Positions 41,812 to 49,171 of a stretch of DNA of 64,000 bases are shown here, piece by piece. Below the pieces are notes generated by a model. The model was not told the origin of the DNA, searched no databases, and was given only the letters and a program-made list of their open reading frames with translations. Origin of the DNA: Allolucifera butyrica (GTDB lineage: Bacteria > Bacillota > Negativicutes > Sporomusales > UPPP01); assembly GCF_900476375.1 (NCBI RefSeq), contig NZ_UPPP01000105.1, forward strand, positions 124,001 through 188,000, given 5' to 3'. The position numbers were made by a program, and so were the translations under genes. Each line of letters starts with the position of its first letter. Positions within the stretch are counted from its first letter, which is position 1.

Positions 41812-42567
41812 ATGAAAGGTAAGATGATAGGAGAAGGAACCAGGCCCCTGATCTGTACTCCGCTTGTTGGGAAAACGAAAGATATTATTTTGTTGGAATT
41901 AGTAACGGTGTTGGAAAAAGAACCGGATATTATTGAATGGCGGGTGGATTTTTTTACGCAGATAGCCGATACTGCCGCCGTGATAGAGGTAGCGAAAGCA
42001 ATTAGAAATGCTGCAGGAAGTATTCCAATTATATTTACTATCCGCTCAATCAGAGAAGGCGGCCAGCCCATCTCGTTGTCTGACAGGGAAGCCATTGAAC
42101 TGAATGCAGCTATTTGTAAGCACACTGATGTTGAATATGTGGACTGTGAGCTTAGTAATGAGCCGGAAAATATTAAATATTTGCGCGAAGTTGCCCGGCA
42201 GAATAATACGAAGATCATCGCGTCCTTTCATAATTTTGATTACACTCCAGGCAAGGATATTCTGTTGCAAAAGTTTGTCGACGCCCAGGAGTATGGATTG
42301 GATGTTGGCAAAGTAGCAGTGATGCCTAAAGCGTTGGATGATGTATTGACTTTATTGAGTGTGACCTTGGAGGCCAGGCGGAAGGTGAAGATTCCTCTGA
42401 TTTCCATGTCCATGGGCGGTTATGGGGCTGTAACCCGGATGATTGGCGGCGTCTTTGGCTCTTCATTGACCTTTGCGGTAGGCCAGAACGCCTCCGCACC
42501 GGGACAGGTACCGATTGACGATTTGCGGACAGTTCTCCATATTGTTGAAAAATCTATGGGACGGTGA
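41812..42567 (+). CDS. aroD: Class I 3-dehydroquinate dehydratase
   Basis: A 251-residue TIM barrel of the Schiff-base-forming dehydroquinases, which interconvert 3-dehydroquinate and 3-dehydroshikimate. Conserved positions are visible: EWRVDFF (about 42), TIRSIREGGQ (about 76), the proton-shuttling H140 in ASFHNFD, the Schiff-base lysine K167 in VGKVAVMP and SMGGYGAVTRMIGG (about 200). AAGGAGGTTGCTTGT precedes the ATG. It overlaps or abuts the zinc dehydrogenase gene. No other shikimate-biosynthesis gene is present, and the neighbours are catabolic, so it probably serves breakdown of a quinate/shikimate-type acid. Confidence 0.93.
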   Translation: MKGKMIGEGTRPLICTPLVGKTKDIILLELVTVLEKEPDIIEWRVDFFTQIADTAAVIEVAKAIRNAAGSIPIIFTIRSIREGGQPISLSDREAIELNAAICKHTDVEYVDCELSNEPENIKYLREVARQNNTKIIASFHNFDYTPGKDILLQKFVDAQEYGLDVGKVAVMPKALDDVLTLLSVTLEARRKVKIPLISMSMGGYGAVTRMIGGVFGSSLTFAVGQNASAPGQVPIDDLRTVLHIVEKSMGR

Positions 42568-42572
42568 AGAAA

Positions 42573-43565
42573 ATGTATGAACTGTATCTGGAAAAGCCGG
42601 GTGATTTGAAGGCAAAAGAAATTGCCACTGCAACGGCACTGGAAGACAATGAAATAAAAATTAAAGTAATTTATGGCGGTATATGCGGCTCCGACCTGCG
42701 GGTATTTAAAGGAAGCCTTCCCTATGCCAACTATCCTTGCCGCCCTGGGCACGAAGTCTTAGGGACAGTCGTTGAGGCCGGTAAAAATTCTCCTTATAAA
42801 GCCGGCGACAAGGTAGCGTCGTTTCCCAATACTTACTGCGGTGAATGTGAATTTTGCCGGCAAGGCAAAACCAATATCTGTGAGAGCAAGAAATCATTTG
42901 GGGTAACGGTTAATGGTCTGTTTGCCCAGGAAGTTGTTATTGATTCCGAGTTCGTAGTGCCGGTCCCGGCGGACTTGGCGGATGAACGGGCGATTTTGGT
43001 TGAGCCCTTTGCCGTTAATGTTCATGGCTTGAAAAGAGCCAACATTACCCAAGGAACATCGGTGGCTGTAATCGGCTGCGGTACGGAAGGCCTGCTGTCG
43101 ATTGCCCTCCTGAATCATATGGGAGCCGATGTGACGGTGCTGGATATTAATCCAGCCAAAATGGAAAGGGCCAAAGAGTTTAGCAAAAACATCAAAACGC
43201 TGCACCCGGCGGATGTTAAAAATCAGCTGTTTGAAGTAGTCGTTGAAGCGGCAGGAGCGAAAGCGTCGGTAGAACAGGCCTTTCAGATTGTGAAGCCGGG
43301 CGGCGCCGTGATCTCACTGGGGATTACCGGCGACGAGGTCAGCTATCCGGCGATCCGGATTACCCGCAGTGAAGTGACCATTTACGGTACGATTATTTAT
43401 ACGAAAAAGGACTTTACCGATGCAATGGCTCTGTTGCAAGACCCCACATTTAATGTTGCCCCTGTGCTCTCGAAGATTGTTCCTTTTTCCCGCTATCAAG
43501 AGGCTTTTGACGACGCATTATCGGGCAATTTTGCCAAGATTGTCCTGGATTTTAGGGGGGAGTAA
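42573..43565 (+). CDS. Zinc-dependent alcohol/polyol dehydrogenase (MDR family)
   Basis: A 330-residue medium-chain dehydrogenase. The catalytic zinc site is C-G-S-D (about residue 38) and GHE (about 60), the structural zinc site is CGECEFCRQGKTNIC (about 90-104), and the NAD-binding fold has VIGCGTEGLLSIALL (about 167). It resembles threonine/sorbitol/galactitol-type dehydrogenases acting on secondary alcohols. Between aroD and a thiamine enzyme it could oxidise a ring hydroxyl, for instance of quinate or shikimate; that is inference. ATG 42573 is used; a GTG at 42564 overlapping the aroD stop is an alternative. The next gene starts 2 nt after its stop. Confidence 0.88.
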   Translation: MYELYLEKPGDLKAKEIATATALEDNEIKIKVIYGGICGSDLRVFKGSLPYANYPCRPGHEVLGTVVEAGKNSPYKAGDKVASFPNTYCGECEFCRQGKTNICESKKSFGVTVNGLFAQEVVIDSEFVVPVPADLADERAILVEPFAVNVHGLKRANITQGTSVAVIGCGTEGLLSIALLNHMGADVTVLDINPAKMERAKEFSKNIKTLHPADVKNQLFEVVVEAAGAKASVEQAFQIVKPGGAVISLGITGDEVSYPAIRITRSEVTIYGTIIYTKKDFTDAMALLQDPTFNVAPVLSKIVPFSRYQEAFDDALSGNFAKIVLDFRGE

Positions 43566-43567
43566 TA

Positions 43568-45331
43568 ATGAAAGATTTAGTATCCAATCAGTTAGTGAAA
43601 TATTTAGAAGACCGGGGAGTTGAACATGTTTTCGGTCTTTGCGGCCACACGGTTATCGCCTTTTTGGCGGCTATGTCCAAAAGCAAAAAAATTAAATTTG
43701 TTAATGTGAGGCATGAGCAAATTGCCGCCCATGCCGCCGACGGGTATGCCCGGATCACCGGAAAAGCGTCGGTGGTATTGAGTCATCTGGGGCCTGGCTT
43801 GACGAATGCCGCCACCGGTGTAGCCAATGCCGCATTAGACTCCATTCCGATGGTTGTCATCGCCGGAGATGTTCCGACCCATTACTTCGGTAAGCATCCC
43901 CACCAGGAAGTCAATATGCACGCCGACGGTTCCCAATGGGAAATCTACCGTCCTTTTGTCAAGCGGGCCTGGCGGGTCGACCGTCCCGATTTGTTTCCTG
44001 AGATTATCGAAAAAGCCTTCGCTCTGGCCGAATCCGGCCGTCCCGGCCCTGTCCTGGTAGATGTTCCGATGGACATTTTCTCGCAAGAAGTAGATGTTGC
44101 CCTGTTTGAAAGGGTACGCCACAACGCCAAGACAATTTACAAACCTTCCCTCGATGATGAACTGGCGGCCAGAATTGTAAAGACGTTAGCAGACGCTAAA
44201 AATCCCGTCATTCATGTCGGCGGGGGAATTGTGCTGGCTGATTCGGCTAAAGAACTGAAAGAGTTCGTTGACCACATGGGCATTCCGGTCAGCCATTCGC
44301 TGATGGGCAAAGGCGCTCTGCCCGATAACCATCCGCTGACGCTGGGAATGACCGGTTTCTGGGGAACAAAATTCATCAATGATCAGTGTAAAAAAGCAGA
44401 CTGCATTTTAGGCTTGGGGACCAGCTTTAAAGAAGCCGACTGCAGTTCCTGGTATCCGGAATACACATTCAGTTTTCCGCCGACGAAACTGATCCATATT
44501 GATATCGACCCAAGTGAGATCGGCAGGAATTATCCGGTAGAAATCGGCGTCGTGGCCGATTTAAAACAGGCTCTGACCGTTCTTAACCGGGTGGCTAAGA
44601 AACTATTTCCGGAACCCAGACAAAATAAGGCCCTGGAACAGGAAATTGCCGCCTATAAAAAAGAGTTTAAGGCTGCCAACCGGGAACTGGAAGAAAGCAA
44701 TGCTTTTCCTATGACTCCGCAGCGTATTTTAGCCGATGTTCGCGCGGTTTTGCCGCAAGATGCAATTATTACCACCGATGTTGGCTGGAATAAAAACGGG
44801 GTTGGTCAGCAGTTTCCGGTATATGAACCAGGCTCCATTCTGACGCCGGGAGGTCTGGCCACTATGGGGTTTGGCTCGCCGGCGGCATTAGGCGCCAAAG
44901 TAGCCGCGCCCGATAAGGTGGTCGTATCGTTAATCGGCGACGGCGGTTTCGGCCAGAATCCGGCTGTACTGGCCACAGCCGCCATTGAAAACATAGGGGC
45001 GATCTTTATCATCTTCAATAATAATGCTTTCGGCACCATAGCCGGACTGGAAAAAGCCCATTATAACACGACGTTTGCGACCATATTTGAACGGTGCGGG
45101 GAACCGTACTCGCCGGATTACGCTGCGATTGCGAAAGCTTATGGTGTTGAGGGCATCCGGATTGAAAAAGCGGAAGAATTTAAACCGGCTCTGGAAAAGG
45201 CAGTTAAAGATAATAAACCTTGTGTCATTGATGTACGCATGCAAAATAATCCGGTGCCGACTGCCGGTCACTGGAATATTATGGATATTTATTCTCCCGG
45301 TAAAAAAGTTCATCATGTAAGCACCAACTAA
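43568..45331 (+). CDS. Thiamine-diphosphate-dependent enzyme, acetolactate synthase-like
   Basis: A 587-residue member of the acetolactate synthase/glyoxylate carboligase superfamily: N-terminal PYR domain with the cofactor-activating Glu in NVRHEQIAAHAADGYAR (about residue 50), central domain about 190-330, and C-terminal PP domain with GDGGFGQNPAVLATAA ... NNN (about 457-485). It differs from acetolactate synthases in the GLCGHTVIAFLAAM start and the GDVPTHYFGKHPHQEVNMHA loop, and has no small-subunit gene. Relatives include carboligases and ring-opening diketone hydrolases (IolD, cyclohexane-1,2-dione hydrolase). In this operon it may cleave or form a C-C bond next to a carbonyl. Exact reaction unknown. 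Confidence 0.85.
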   Translation: MKDLVSNQLVKYLEDRGVEHVFGLCGHTVIAFLAAMSKSKKIKFVNVRHEQIAAHAADGYARITGKASVVLSHLGPGLTNAATGVANAALDSIPMVVIAGDVPTHYFGKHPHQEVNMHADGSQWEIYRPFVKRAWRVDRPDLFPEIIEKAFALAESGRPGPVLVDVPMDIFSQEVDVALFERVRHNAKTIYKPSLDDELAARIVKTLADAKNPVIHVGGGIVLADSAKELKEFVDHMGIPVSHSLMGKGALPDNHPLTLGMTGFWGTKFINDQCKKADCILGLGTSFKEADCSSWYPEYTFSFPPTKLIHIDIDPSEIGRNYPVEIGVVADLKQALTVLNRVAKKLFPEPRQNKALEQEIAAYKKEFKAANRELEESNAFPMTPQRILADVRAVLPQDAIITTDVGWNKNGVGQQFPVYEPGSILTPGGLATMGFGSPAALGAKVAAPDKVVVSLIGDGGFGQNPAVLATAAIENIGAIFIIFNNNAFGTIAGLEKAHYNTTFATIFERCGEPYSPDYAAIAKAYGVEGIRIEKAEEFKPALEKAVKDNKPCVIDVRMQNNPVPTAGHWNIMDIYSPGKKVHHVSTN

Positions 45332-45380
45332 TCATGTAAGTGCTCGAAGTCAAATTTAAATACTAAAGAAGGGATCTAAG

Positions 45381-46208
45381 TTGGCACGACAATTTTCTTT
45401 GGCCTATCTTACCGTGCTTGGCTGCCCGCCTCCTGAAATGACGTATATCGCCGCGCAAGCCGGTTACGATTACGTCAGTCTCCGTCCCATCTATATGGGG
45501 CTGCCGGGTGAACCAAACTATGCATTGAACGAAAATAAGGAGCTGATGCGGCAGACTAAAACCGCGTTGGCCGAGACGGGCGTTAAACTTCATGACATTG
45601 AACTGGCGCGCATCCATGACGGGGTTGATGTGAAAAAATATTTGCCTGCTATGGAAATGGCTGCAGAGCTCGGCGGATGTGCCGTTTTGAGTAGTATTTG
45701 GACTCCGGACCGCAAATTCTATATCGAAAAATTTGCCGAGCTATGCGATTTGGCCAAACCGTTCGGATTGACGGTAGATTTAGAATTCGTTCCGATAGCC
45801 AGTGTCTTTGATTTGAAAGGGGCGATCGACGTTCTTCGCACCGTTCAGCGGGAAAATGCCGGTCTAATGGTCGATACGCATCATTTTCATCGTTCACGGG
45901 ATAAGATTGAGGAATTAGAGGCGGTTCCCCGCGGCTGGTTTCACTTCGCGCATCTTTGCGACGCTCCGGCGGAAATTCCAGCTTCAAAAGAGGAGATGAC
46001 CCGGATTTTGCGGGAAGCCCGCTTATATGTAGGCGAAGGCGGCATTGATGTCGCCGGCATCTTGGGCCGGCTGCCGGAAGTTCCCTACTCAATTGAGCTG
46101 CCGCATGTCGCACGGGTTAAGGAATTTGGTTATGCGGAACATGCGCGGCGCTGCCTGCAGTCGGCTAAAGACTATTTTGCCGCTCACTCGCGGGAGCAGA
46201 ATTTCTAG
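45381..46208 (+). CDS. Sugar isomerase/epimerase-like TIM-barrel (AP endonuclease 2 family)
   Basis: A 275-residue protein of the xylose-isomerase-like TIM-barrel family. Metal-binding positions of the fold are visible: Glu in TVDLEFVPI (about residue 135), Asp/His in LMVDTHHFHRS (about 165), HLCDAP (about 194) and YVGEGGIDVAGIL (about 216). The family includes hydroxypyruvate isomerase, inosose dehydratase, sugar epimerases and 3-dehydroshikimate dehydratase. Following a thiamine carboligase-like gene recalls the gcl-hyi pair, and the presence of aroD makes a dehydroshikimate dehydratase possible. I cannot choose. TTG 45381 with AAGAAGGGA upstream is the best start. Confidence 0.82.
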   Translation: MARQFSLAYLTVLGCPPPEMTYIAAQAGYDYVSLRPIYMGLPGEPNYALNENKELMRQTKTALAETGVKLHDIELARIHDGVDVKKYLPAMEMAAELGGCAVLSSIWTPDRKFYIEKFAELCDLAKPFGLTVDLEFVPIASVFDLKGAIDVLRTVQRENAGLMVDTHHFHRSRDKIEELEAVPRGWFHFAHLCDAPAEIPASKEEMTRILREARLYVGEGGIDVAGILGRLPEVPYSIELPHVARVKEFGYAEHARRCLQSAKDYFAAHSREQNF

Positions 46209-46215
46209 ATAAGAG

Positions 46216-46330
46216 ACTGCTTAAAAAGATGTGGATACTAGGCGCGGCGAGCATTCGAACGAGGCGTACTCAGGCGTACGTTGAGTGAGAACGCGCAGCC
46301 GCAACAACGTAGACGCGCTTTTTAAGCAGG
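46216..46330. repeat. Dispersed non-coding element with terminal inverted repeats, copy 1 (115 nt)
   Basis: Ends ACTGCTTAAAAAG and CTTTTTAAGCAGG are inverted repeats. The interior (GATGTGGATACTA ..., TTCGAACGAGG ..., GTACTCAGGCGTA ..., CAACAACGTAGACGCG) is closely repeated at 51377-51479. Compared with copy 2 it has an extra 12 nt (GGCGCGGCGAGC). No coding frame; MITE- or REP-like. Confidence 0.9.
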
Positions 46331-46359
46331 CTCAGATAAGGAAATGGAACGGGTTTTAA

Positions 46360-46374
46360 GTGTACATTGTACAC
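46360..46374. promoter_or_regulatory. GntR/FadR-type operator GTGTACA-T-TGTACAC
   Basis: A perfect 15-nt palindrome 39 nt before the aldehyde dehydrogenase start. The shape (half-sites around a single central base) suits FadR-subfamily GntR regulators, and one is encoded at 48405-49070. Confidence 0.75.
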
Positions 46375-46413
46375 TGTAAAAAATAAATTTAAGATTTACA
46401 GGAGGATATTATT

Positions 46414-47841
46414 ATGGCAAGTGAAGTGAAAGCGAAAGTAATTACCCCGGAGCAGCAGCAGGAGCTGGAAGCAGCGTTTTCCCGGGCACAGAAAGCCCTG
46501 GCAATCATTGAAACCTATGATCAGGCCCGGGTGGACCGGCTGTGCCAGGCCGTGGCCTGGGCAGTAGCAAATAAAAAAACATTTTCCCGTCTGGTGGATA
46601 TGGGAATCGAAGAGAGCGGTCTGGGCGACCCGGTCAGCCGGATGAATAAGCGCTTTAAAATCCGGGGCGTGCTCCGCGATGCCCTTCGCCAGAAAAGTAT
46701 TGGTATTATCGAGGAAATTCCCGAAAAGGGTATTGCAAAGTATGCAAAACCGGCAGGTATTATTGCCTCCATTGTACCCACCACCAACCCGGATCTCACT
46801 CCCGCCGGCACGGCGATTTACGCGATTAAGGCCCGCGACGCGGTTATCTTTTCCGCGCATCCCCGTTCCAAAAAGACCACTCATGAAACTATACGGCTTA
46901 TGAGGGAGGCTCTGGAGCGGGAAGGGGCGCCGGCCGATATCCTGCAATGCCTGGATACCGCCAGCATCCCTATGGCCCAGGCGCTCATGGCTCAGGCCGA
47001 CCTTGTTCTGGCAACAGGCGGGCAGCCGATGGTCCGGGCCGCCTACAGTTCCGGAACGCCGGCTTATGGGGTTGGCGCCGGTAATGCCACCATGATTTTT
47101 GATGAAACGGCGGATGTCAAAGAAGCGGCCCATAACACAATGCTGAGTAAGACCTCCGATTTTGGTTCGGGATGTTCCGCCGACGGAAACCTTGTGCTAC
47201 ATGAGAGTATTTACGATAGAATGTTGGAGCAGCTTGTCCTTGAAGGTGGTTATTTAGCCAACGAAGACGAAAAGGCAAAATTACGCGCCGTCATGTGGGA
47301 TGCTGAAGGTCACAGACTGGCCAGCACGGTAGCGATTGCGCCGCAGCAGCTGGCGGAAATTGCCGGCTTTAGTATTCCCGCGGATCGAAAATTTATTATC
47401 GTTATTGGCGACGGCATCGGGAAAGAGTATCCTTTCTCCGGAGAAAAACTGACGACGCTGCTGGCGGTATACAAATACGAGGGTTCTTTCGACAATGCTG
47501 TTAAGATGATGCATGCGATCTATAAGGTCGGCGGCAGGGGACACTCTGTGGGAATTTATTCCTTTAATGATGAACATATCCATCAATTAGCCCTGGCGGC
47601 GCCTGTAAGCCGGATTATGGTCCGTCAACCCCAGTCCAAGGCAAACGCCGGTGCGTTTACCAACGGCATGCCGATGACATCCAGCATGGGCTGCGGCACT
47701 TGGGGCGGCAACATTGTTTCGGAGAACGTCCATCTGAAACATTATCTGAATACTACGTGGGTGTCGCGTCCGATTCCGGAGGATAGGCCGTCTGACAGAG
47801 AGCTATTTGGCGAGTTTTTCGATCCCGAATTAGAAAGATAA
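46414..47841 (+). CDS. CoA-acylating aldehyde dehydrogenase
   Basis: A 475-residue protein of the EutE/PduP/AdhE-type acylating aldehyde dehydrogenases, which oxidise an aldehyde to acyl-CoA with NAD(P)+. Landmarks are KPAGIIASIVPTTNPDLTPAGTAIYA (here about residues 111-136), SAHPRSKKTTHETI, the cofactor-binding GVGAGNATMI and the catalytic Cys in SDFGSGCSADGN (about 255). The aldehyde substrate is unknown; relatives act on acetaldehyde, propionaldehyde or sulfoacetaldehyde. AGGAGG precedes the ATG. A 15-nt palindromic operator lies upstream, and a FadR-type regulator follows, so the gene is likely controlled separately from the aroD group. Confidence 0.88.
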   Translation: MASEVKAKVITPEQQQELEAAFSRAQKALAIIETYDQARVDRLCQAVAWAVANKKTFSRLVDMGIEESGLGDPVSRMNKRFKIRGVLRDALRQKSIGIIEEIPEKGIAKYAKPAGIIASIVPTTNPDLTPAGTAIYAIKARDAVIFSAHPRSKKTTHETIRLMREALEREGAPADILQCLDTASIPMAQALMAQADLVLATGGQPMVRAAYSSGTPAYGVGAGNATMIFDETADVKEAAHNTMLSKTSDFGSGCSADGNLVLHESIYDRMLEQLVLEGGYLANEDEKAKLRAVMWDAEGHRLASTVAIAPQQLAEIAGFSIPADRKFIIVIGDGIGKEYPFSGEKLTTLLAVYKYEGSFDNAVKMMHAIYKVGGRGHSVGIYSFNDEHIHQLALAAPVSRIMVRQPQSKANAGAFTNGMPMTSSMGCGTWGGNIVSENVHLKHYLNTTWVSRPIPEDRPSDRELFGEFFDPELER

Positions 47842-47873
47842 AAGGGTAATACGGATGTCTATTTAGTCTGCAG

Positions 47874-47923
47874 ATTCGGTGATTAATGAAGAAGGTTATA
47901 TTCTATCATTAATCACCGATTTT
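47874..47923 (+). terminator. Terminator after the aldehyde dehydrogenase
   Basis: CGGTGATTAATGA pairs with TCATTAATCACCG around a 16-nt loop, followed by ATTTTGTT. Confidence 0.82.
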
Positions 47924-47929
47924 GTTAAA

Positions 47930-47964
47930 AATAAAAAAGCAATTACGGCTTGACCTGTAATTGC
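47930..47964 (-). terminator. Minus-strand terminator for the 35-residue gene
   Basis: On the minus strand GCAATTACAGG pairs with CCGTAATTGC and is followed by a T-rich tract (TTTTTTATTTTT). Confidence 0.8.
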
Positions 47965-48029
47965 AGAATTACTCAATATTATTTTAATAAGATGTGTTAT
48001 TCATGATATTATAGACAATAAATATTCCC

Positions 48030-48137
48030 CTAATATTCGACAAAAAGGCTTTTTTCCAGTTCCGATAATCTCTGTTCTTCCAAAAGTGTATCAAGATCAG
48101 AGTGATCGGTATTTTTATCAGACATTGATGTATACAT
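48030..48137 (-). CDS. 35-residue acidic miniprotein
   Basis: ATG at 48137 on the minus strand lies after GGAGGAG and opens a 35-codon frame that ends at TAG (48032-48030). The product starts MYTSMSDKNTDHSDL and continues as an amphipathic helix, DTLLEEQRLSELEKSLFVEY. A minus-strand terminator about 65 nt downstream (47930-47964) supports an independent transcript. The length and acidic helix suggest a small regulatory or protein-binding peptide. I do not recognise a family. A second ATG four codons in is a possible start. Confidence 0.65.
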   Translation of the reverse strand: MYTSMSDKNTDHSDLDTLLEEQRLSELEKSLFVEY

Positions 48138-48339
48138 TAATTCACTCCTCCATGAATACGATTATTTGGGTATATTGTAGCATTGTTTTAGCAGATGTGC
48201 AAGGAGTACAAGTGAATTTTTACAGAAATATTGTTTTTTATATGACAAATGTATTTTGAAGATGGACTGACAGGCGGACGACCGTTTTCCCTAGCCTGAG
48301 AAGGCTGATTTGGCCGGTGTTTTGTTTGATTTATCCACT

Positions 48340-48357
48340 CTTGTACTGGCGGACAAG
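48340..48357. promoter_or_regulatory. Possible autoregulatory site of the GntR gene
   Basis: CTTGT and ACAAG face each other across 8 nt, 47 nt before the GTG start. It only partly resembles the palindrome at 46360, so this is a weak candidate. Confidence 0.3.
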
Positions 48358-48404
48358 AAGTAATACAATAAGTTTAGCAGACTTCGCAAGGAAGGAAGAT
48401 AACG

Positions 48405-49070
48405 GTGAAAGACTTGGATTTTTCTGTGAATAACGATGACTCTTTACACATTAAGGTTTATAAACATATTAAATCCCAGATTATAAACGGGGGTTACGGT
48501 CCGGGTGAAATATTGCTGGAAACCAAACTGGCTGATGAGCTGGGCGTCAGCCGCACTCCGATTCGTGAGGCGATCCATTTATTAGAATTGGAAGGGCTCG
48601 TTGAATCGAGTACGAAAAAGGGAGCGGCAGTATTAGGTATTTCCACGAAAGATGTACAGGACATTTACGCAATCCGTCAACTGGTGGAGGGATTGGCAGC
48701 CCGTTGGGCGGCGGAACATCTAACTGCCGTTGAAATTAAGGAATTGCAGAAAATTTTTGAGCTGATGGAGTTTTACGCCCATAAGCTGGACGTAGAAGAG
48801 GTGACCGAACTGGATAACCGGTTTCATCAAATCATCTATGAAGCATCGGGAAGTAAGATATTGAAACTTACTCTCGGCAATTTACACAAGTATGTGCAGA
48901 TGGCCCGGCAGGAATCACTGAAAGCCCATGACCGGTTGCCTCACACCATTGAAGAGCACCGTGCTGTTTTGCAGGCCTTTTTGGACAGGGACGCTGAGGT
49001 GGCGGAAAAGGCGCTGGCTTACCATGCCAAAATGGCTTATCTAAATATTATTGACCAACAGCCTGAATAA
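48405..49070 (+). CDS. GntR-family regulator, FadR (FCD) subfamily
   Basis: A 221-residue regulator: winged helix-turn-helix about 12-78 with the GntR signature ETKLADELGVSRTPIREAIH, then an all-helical FCD effector domain. The FCD metal/ligand residues are visible in ELDNRFHQIIY (Asp, His, about residue 137), EEHRAVLQAF (about 186) and AYHAKMAY (about 206). FCD regulators respond to organic acids or sugar acids. The nearby perfect palindrome at 46360-46374 is its likely operator. GTG 48405 lies after GGAAGGAAG. A bidirectional terminator closes the gene. Confidence 0.92.
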   Translation: MKDLDFSVNNDDSLHIKVYKHIKSQIINGGYGPGEILLETKLADELGVSRTPIREAIHLLELEGLVESSTKKGAAVLGISTKDVQDIYAIRQLVEGLAARWAAEHLTAVEIKELQKIFELMEFYAHKLDVEEVTELDNRFHQIIYEASGSKILKLTLGNLHKYVQMARQESLKAHDRLPHTIEEHRAVLQAFLDRDAEVAEKALAYHAKMAYLNIIDQQPE

Positions 49071-49091
49071 ACCATATATATTGTAAGAAAG

Positions 49092-49137
49092 AAAAAGGGA
49101 GACAGTTCCAATTATATTTTGGACTGTCTCCCTTTTT
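49092..49137. terminator. Bidirectional terminator
   Basis: AAAAAGGGAGACAGTTCCA pairs with TGGACTGTCTCCCTTTTT, with T tracts on both strands, between convergent genes. The stretch GACTGCTTAAAAA at 49148-49160 resembles one end of the dispersed 101-115 nt element. Confidence 0.92.
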
Positions 49138-49171
49138 GCGGCAGCGGGACTGCTTAAAAATGAATTACTAT

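Noticed and set aside
46216..46330. Possible tRNA or small structured RNA gene in the repeat
   Set aside because: No cloverleaf or CCA pattern; the sequence is explained as a dispersed repeat with a second copy.
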